Origin: Alkalihalobacillus sp. AL-G
GTDB lineage: Bacteria > Bacillota > Bacilli > Bacillales > Fictibacillaceae
Length of the DNA: 64,000 bases
Direction of reading: 5' to 3'
NCBI RefSeq assembly: GCF_030643805.1
Contig: NZ_CP094656.1
Span: 4,030,001-4,094,000 of the forward strand
Positions 60,697 through 64,000 of this stretch are shown one piece after another. The notes beneath the pieces are model-generated. The model ran no database searches, was not told the DNA's origin, and saw only the letters and a list, made by a program, of their open reading frames with translations. Each line of letters starts with the position of its first letter. Position 1 is the stretch's first letter. Made by a program: the position numbers and the translations under genes.

Positions 60697-61764
60697 TTAC
60701 TGTAAATCTTCTTCTGTATAGTACTCAGTATCTACAAGCACTTCTTTATAGTTATTAATGTCCACAGATATTGGCTCTAGCAAGTATGAAGGTACCACTT
60801 TAACTCCGTTATCATATGTTTCAGTATCATTTACTTCAGGCTCTTCACCTTTAAGTACAGAATCTGCCATTTCCACTGCTATCTTAGCTAGCTCTCTTGT
60901 GTCCTTAAACACCGTTTGCGTCTGCTCACCAGCAATGATTGATTTTACAGAAGCAAGCTCGGCATCTTGTCCAGTTACAATTGGCATAGGGTTCGAACTA
61001 GAACCATAGCCGACAGCCTTAAGGGATGAAATGATTCCTCGACTGATTCCATCGAATGGTGAGTAAACAACATCTACTCTTTCACCAGAATAATGAGCAC
61101 TTAGTAAGTTATCCATACGTTCCTGAGCTTTTGATCCATCCCAACGAAGTGTTGCAGCTTGATCAAAATCTGTTTGACCACTCCTAACAACCAGGTCGCC
61201 ACTATCAATATAAGGTTGTAATATGGACATTGCTCCATCCCAGAAGAAATATGCATTATTGTCATCCGGAGACCCGGCAAACAATTCAATGTTAAATGGA
61301 CCTTTACCTTCAGAAAGCCCTAATCTGTCAACAATATACTCACCTTGCAGCACTCCGACTTGGAAGTTATCAAATGTCGCATAATAACTTATATGGTCAC
61401 TATTCATGATTAAACGGTCGTAAGCGATAACAGGAATATCAGATCTTTTAGCTTGCTCTAGAACATCGGTTAGTGCCTCACCGTCAATGGATGCGATTAC
61501 AAGAATATCAGCGCCTTTTGTTATCATGTTTTCAATTTGGGATAATTGGTTTTCTACAACATCTTCAGCATATTGCAGATCCACTTTATATCCTAATTTT
61601 TCAAACTCAGCCTTCATATTTTCTCCGTCTTTAACCCATCTTTCCGATGACTTTGTAGGCATTGCGATTCCTACTACCTTTTCGTCACCACCTGTAGTGC
61701 TGCTACAAGCTACTGTAGAAATTGAAAGGATTAAAATGAGTAGTACCCCGATGAACTGTTTCAT
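60697..61764 (-). CDS. Sugar-binding lipoprotein (ChvE/XylF-like)
   Basis: The 355-residue protein has a lipobox STVACSS and a type I periplasmic-binding fold: [51 protein letters not shown] and [20 protein letters not shown]. It is of the ChvE multiple-sugar type, which binds aldopentoses and related sugars. AAAGGGGGAG precedes the ATG. It is first of the operon, downstream of AraR boxes and a cre site. Confidence 0.85.
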   Translation of the reverse strand: MKQFIGVLLILILSISTVACSSTTGGDEKVVGIAMPTKSSERWVKDGENMKAEFEKLGYKVDLQYAEDVVENQLSQIENMITKGADILVIASIDGEALTDVLEQAKRSDIPVIAYDRLIMNSDHISYYATFDNFQVGVLQGEYIVDRLGLSEGKGPFNIELFAGSPDDNNAYFFWDGAMSILQPYIDSGDLVVRSGQTDFDQAATLRWDGSKAQERMDNLLSAHYSGERVDVVYSPFDGISRGIISSLKAVGYGSSSNPMPIVTGQDAELASVKSIIAGEQTQTVFKDTRELAKIAVEMADSVLKGEEPEVNDTETYDNGVKVVPSYLLEPISVDINNYKEVLVDTEYYTEEDLQ

Positions 61765-61829
61765 TGTTACTCCCCCTTTTTAGTTACATATTAAAATTGG
61801 CTCGATTAGTTACGAATACAGAGGACTTT

Positions 61830-61843
61830 TGACAGCGCTTACA
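61830..61843 (-). promoter_or_regulatory. Probable CcpA cre site of the sugar transporter operon
   Basis: TGACAGCGCTTACA matches the cre consensus TGWAANCGNTNWCA except at one position. It is about 65 bases upstream of the binding-protein gene, a usual place for carbon catabolite repression. Confidence 0.65.
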
Positions 61844-61917
61844 GACGACGCGTTCAAAATATCGATAAATTAGTAGAATTAAGACTATGTATATGCATCA
61901 ATAACTAATCGCCTGTA

Positions 61918-61968
61918 ATTCGTTCGTACAACATTGAGTGATTAGAGTCCAATCTTGTACGTACATTT
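61918..61968 (-). promoter_or_regulatory. Pair of AraR operator boxes
   Basis: AATCGTTCGTACAACA (61918-61933) and TCTTGTACGTACATTT (61953-61968) each match the B. subtilis AraR box ATTTGTACGTACAAAT (or its TTCG variant) at 12 of 16 positions, with the GTACGTAC or GTTCGTAC core intact. Their centres are 35 bases apart. They lie between the transporter operon and araR. Confidence 0.7.
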
Positions 61969-62030
61969 ATTATAAAATAAAAAAACATGCTTGGCAACGG
62001 AATTTTTTAAATCTTTTAAATCTTCATTAG

Positions 62031-62062
62031 AAAAGCCATCCCTTTGAAGGTGATGGCTTTAT
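62031..62062 (-). terminator. Terminator of araR
   Basis: AAAGCCATC and GATGGCTTTT flank an 11-nt loop on the minus strand, right after the araR stop codon. Confidence 0.75.
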
Positions 62063-62064
62063 GT

Positions 62065-63204
62065 CTATGAAGTGATTTCGACCGGAGTTAAACCCTTTGT
62101 GGAATTTCTGACGATAAGCTTCGGATTATAAACAATAGAATGTTCATAAGGAGACTCGACTTTATTTTTGTTCGCCCTAATTTTAATCAACTCTATGATT
62201 GTATCTGCTGCCGCTCTCCCCATCTCGCTTTTCGGGTGAATAATAGAGGTTAATTTTACCTCTGACACTTCTGCTAAGAAGGAATCATCGTACCCGACAA
62301 TCGATACATCGCCAGGAACTGTAATTTTTTTAGCCCTTAACAGATTTAGTATTTCAATAACGAGTTCATCGTTATAACCTACAATACCTGTGATCGTATT
62401 ATGCTTAGTCGAGATGATTTTTTCTATTTCATCTAATGGTTTAGTATTTTTGTTTTCTGTATCATAAGTGATGATATTTTTTGGATTTAAAGGAATTCCA
62501 TACTTACGGTGTGCCTTCAAAAAACCTTTCATTCGCCTAGTACCCTGGGCATCATCCGTCTTAAAACAACCAGCAATATCAGTATGGCCTAACTGAATCA
62601 AATGTTCAGCTTGTATAAATCCACCCATCTCATCATCTACAATAATGCTGATGGGTTCCAGCTCATCGTAATAAGCATTGATCATAATGTACGGAAGTCC
62701 GAGCCTCTCAAGATTTAAATAATAGCTTATATTTGGGTTCGAAAACGCACTCTTTGTCGGCTCCACAATAACACCGTCAAATGACTGTGATAGTATTTTC
62801 TCTAATATCTCACGTTCTTTTTCGGGGTCATTATTGGTGCTGAAAATACTTACCTGATAACCTTCTTGACTAAGACGTGATTCTGCCCCTCTTATGATAG
62901 ACGGAAATATATAATCAGAAATAAATGTCGTAACAATGGCAATGTTCTTTTGATTACTAATCGTCCGGTTGTGATTTTCTTCTGTTCGATCCGCGCAAAA
63001 AGTTCCAGATCCTTGTTCACGATATAACCAGCCTGTGGTAACCAAATCACCGATCGCGAGTCGAACCGTGTGGCGACTAACCCCAAACTCCTTCATCAAT
63101 TCACTTTCTGAATTTATTTTTTGGTGTGGAGTATAGGTCCCATCTATAATTCTTGATTTTATCGCTTGTTTTACCTTACTGTATTTTGTTTCCAAAGAAG
63201 ACAC
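62065..63204 (-). CDS. araR: AraR-type arabinose repressor (GntR HTH, LacI-like core)
   Basis: The 379-residue protein joins a GntR winged helix (IKSRIIDGTYTPHQKINSES with ELMKEFGVSRHTVRLAIGDL) to a LacI/ribose-binding-like effector domain (NIAIVTTFISDYIFPSIIRG ... VSIVGYDDSFLAEVSEVKLT). This chimeric order is diagnostic for AraR, which releases its operators when L-arabinose binds. It lies between araA and the transporter operon, next to the AraR boxes, so the whole region is its regulon. Confidence 0.9.
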   Translation of the reverse strand: MSSLETKYSKVKQAIKSRIIDGTYTPHQKINSESELMKEFGVSRHTVRLAIGDLVTTGWLYREQGSGTFCADRTEENHNRTISNQKNIAIVTTFISDYIFPSIIRGAESRLSQEGYQVSIFSTNNDPEKEREILEKILSQSFDGVIVEPTKSAFSNPNISYYLNLERLGLPYIMINAYYDELEPISIIVDDEMGGFIQAEHLIQLGHTDIAGCFKTDDAQGTRRMKGFLKAHRKYGIPLNPKNIITYDTENKNTKPLDEIEKIISTKHNTITGIVGYNDELVIEILNLLRAKKITVPGDVSIVGYDDSFLAEVSEVKLTSIIHPKSEMGRAAADTIIELIKIRANKNKVESPYEHSIVYNPKLIVRNSTKGLTPVEITS

Positions 63205-63337
63205 CTCGACTCATTTGCATTCCAACTCATTCGTATAAGTTAAGGATACCACAATGAATTTATATTTATAGCCTCAGACTACTTTATTTCAATGAAAAAA
63301 TACAGCTGCTATTCAAAGCTCTGTATATATATGTCAC
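63205..63337. other. Intergenic region between araR and araA
   Basis: No convincing AraR box is visible in this 133-base gap; an imperfect half (CATTCGTATAAGT) occurs near 63228. It must hold the araR promoter. No clear terminator for araA is seen. Confidence 0.35.
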
Positions 63338-64000
63338 CTATTTCCACACCGCTTCACTTAGTTTCAATTCAATTTGGAGTTTTCGAGGAACCGTATGTTC
63401 ATCGATTACAACGCATTCAATTTTACTCATTTCCGCAAAGTCATATAACTGATCAGCAGTAACATCGAATGAAAAAACCGTATGATGTGCCCCTCCTGCA
63501 TAAATCCAGCATTCTGTTGCATCACTTAATGATGGTTCTGGCTTCCACAATACCTTTGCTACTGGTAAGTTCGGTGTCTCTTCAGTCGGTTGCATTGCAT
63601 GAACCTTGTTTACAACAAGTCGGTATCTTCCTCCTAATTCAATTAGAGAAGCCACCACAGCATCGCCACCACGCCCATCAAAAACCAACCGTGCCGGATC
63701 CTCCTTTCCACCAATATCAAGTGGATTTACAACAATTTTTGGTTTTGTTGCGGATACAGTTGGGCAAATCTCTAACATGTGGGAACCCAATATCATTTCT
63801 TTTCCTGGCTCTAAATGGTACGTATAATCCTCCATGAAGGATGTCCCTTTGTTGCTGGCCATAACCTTCATCATACGAAGCAAGGCTGCGGTTCTCCAAT
63901 CTCCTTCTCCAGCAAAACCATATCCTTCTGCCATTAGACGTTGGGCAGCGAGGCCAGGAAGCTGTTTCATCCCATGGAGATCTTCAAAATTAGTGGTAAA
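63338..64000 (-). CDS. araA: L-arabinose isomerase, C-terminal part (5' end outside window)
   Basis: The minus-strand frame is open to the window edge ([20 protein letters not shown]), so only the last 220 or so codons of an approximately 490-residue enzyme are present; the ATG at 63970 is internal. Characteristic blocks are [40 protein letters not shown] and the metal- or substrate-binding GGAHHTVFS near the end. AraA converts L-arabinose to L-ribulose. It is probably the last gene of an ara operon that continues beyond the window. Confidence 0.93.
   Translation of the reverse strand, partial: FTTNFEDLHGMKQLPGLAAQRLMAEGYGFAGEGDWRTAALLRMMKVMASNKGTSFMEDYTYHLEPGKEMILGSHMLEICPTVSATKPKIVVNPLDIGGKEDPARLVFDGRGGDAVVASLIELGGRYRLVVNKVHAMQPTEETPNLPVAKVLWKPEPSLSDATECWIYAGGAHHTVFSFDVTADQLYDFAEMSKIECVVIDEHTVPRKLQIELKLSEAVWK

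Overview
The window looks like a chromosomal segment of an endospore-forming Bacillaceae bacterium, possibly a soil or marine, alkaliphile-type Bacillus relative. Evidence is the moderately AT-rich composition, strong AGGAGG-type ribosome binding sites with frequent GTG and TTG starts, Rho-independent terminators after most transcription units, spore germination (GerP-like) genes, a KinB-like kinase, and homologues of B. subtilis YhfW, YfiB/YfiC, GlnQHMP, RpiA, HtpG and AraR. No rRNA, tRNA, CRISPR array or intact prophage was recognised.

Positions 1-12.7 kb hold a truncated unknown gene, a YhfW-type FAD/Rieske oxidoreductase, a decayed betaine-type (BCCT) transporter, a sporulation-type histidine kinase, an ABC-F ribosome-protection protein behind a leader attenuator, a secreted InhA-like metalloprotease, a DUF418 membrane protein, and a compact cluster of two Hsp20-like and five GerP-like small spore proteins. 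Positions 12.8-26.3 kb carry a two-component system, a decaying set of very small membrane-protein genes, stress and housekeeping enzymes, an ArsR-SRPBCC-DoxX operon, a YibE/F pair, an RlmI-like methyltransferase and a second, M6-type, secreted protease. Positions 26.3-33.3 kb hold a heterodimeric ABC exporter (YfiB/YfiC) and several single genes.

Positions 33.4-38 kb form the most unusual section: a frameshifted IS3-type element, a 20-nt periodic repeat array, and an actin-type (ParM) partition operon. That operon has a ParR-like partner, a so far unnamed 37-codon gene coupled to parR, and about nine phased iterons upstream that look like a parC centromere. A four-unit hairpin array follows. 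Plasmid-type segregation loci are not expected beside genes such as lhgO, rpiA and htpG, so this is either a captured partition cassette or a sign that the contig is a large secondary replicon.

Positions 38-64 kb are mainly catabolic. They hold an LhgO / Nramp-like / FCD-regulator operon, the glutamine-type ABC transporter glnQHMP, rpiA, and a LacI-regulated sugar-acid operon (KdgK, HxlA-like, HxlB-like, KDPG aldolase, TRAP transporter, cupin). Next come a thioesterase, htpG with a CIRCE operator, a fused scar of mqo and sortase fragments, and an arabinose-type regulon (ABC transporter, AraR, AraA) with AraR boxes and a cre site. CcpA, LacI and AraR control can be read from operator sequences. 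Four intergenic spots share a repeat with a GCGAAA core spaced about 20 nt apart.
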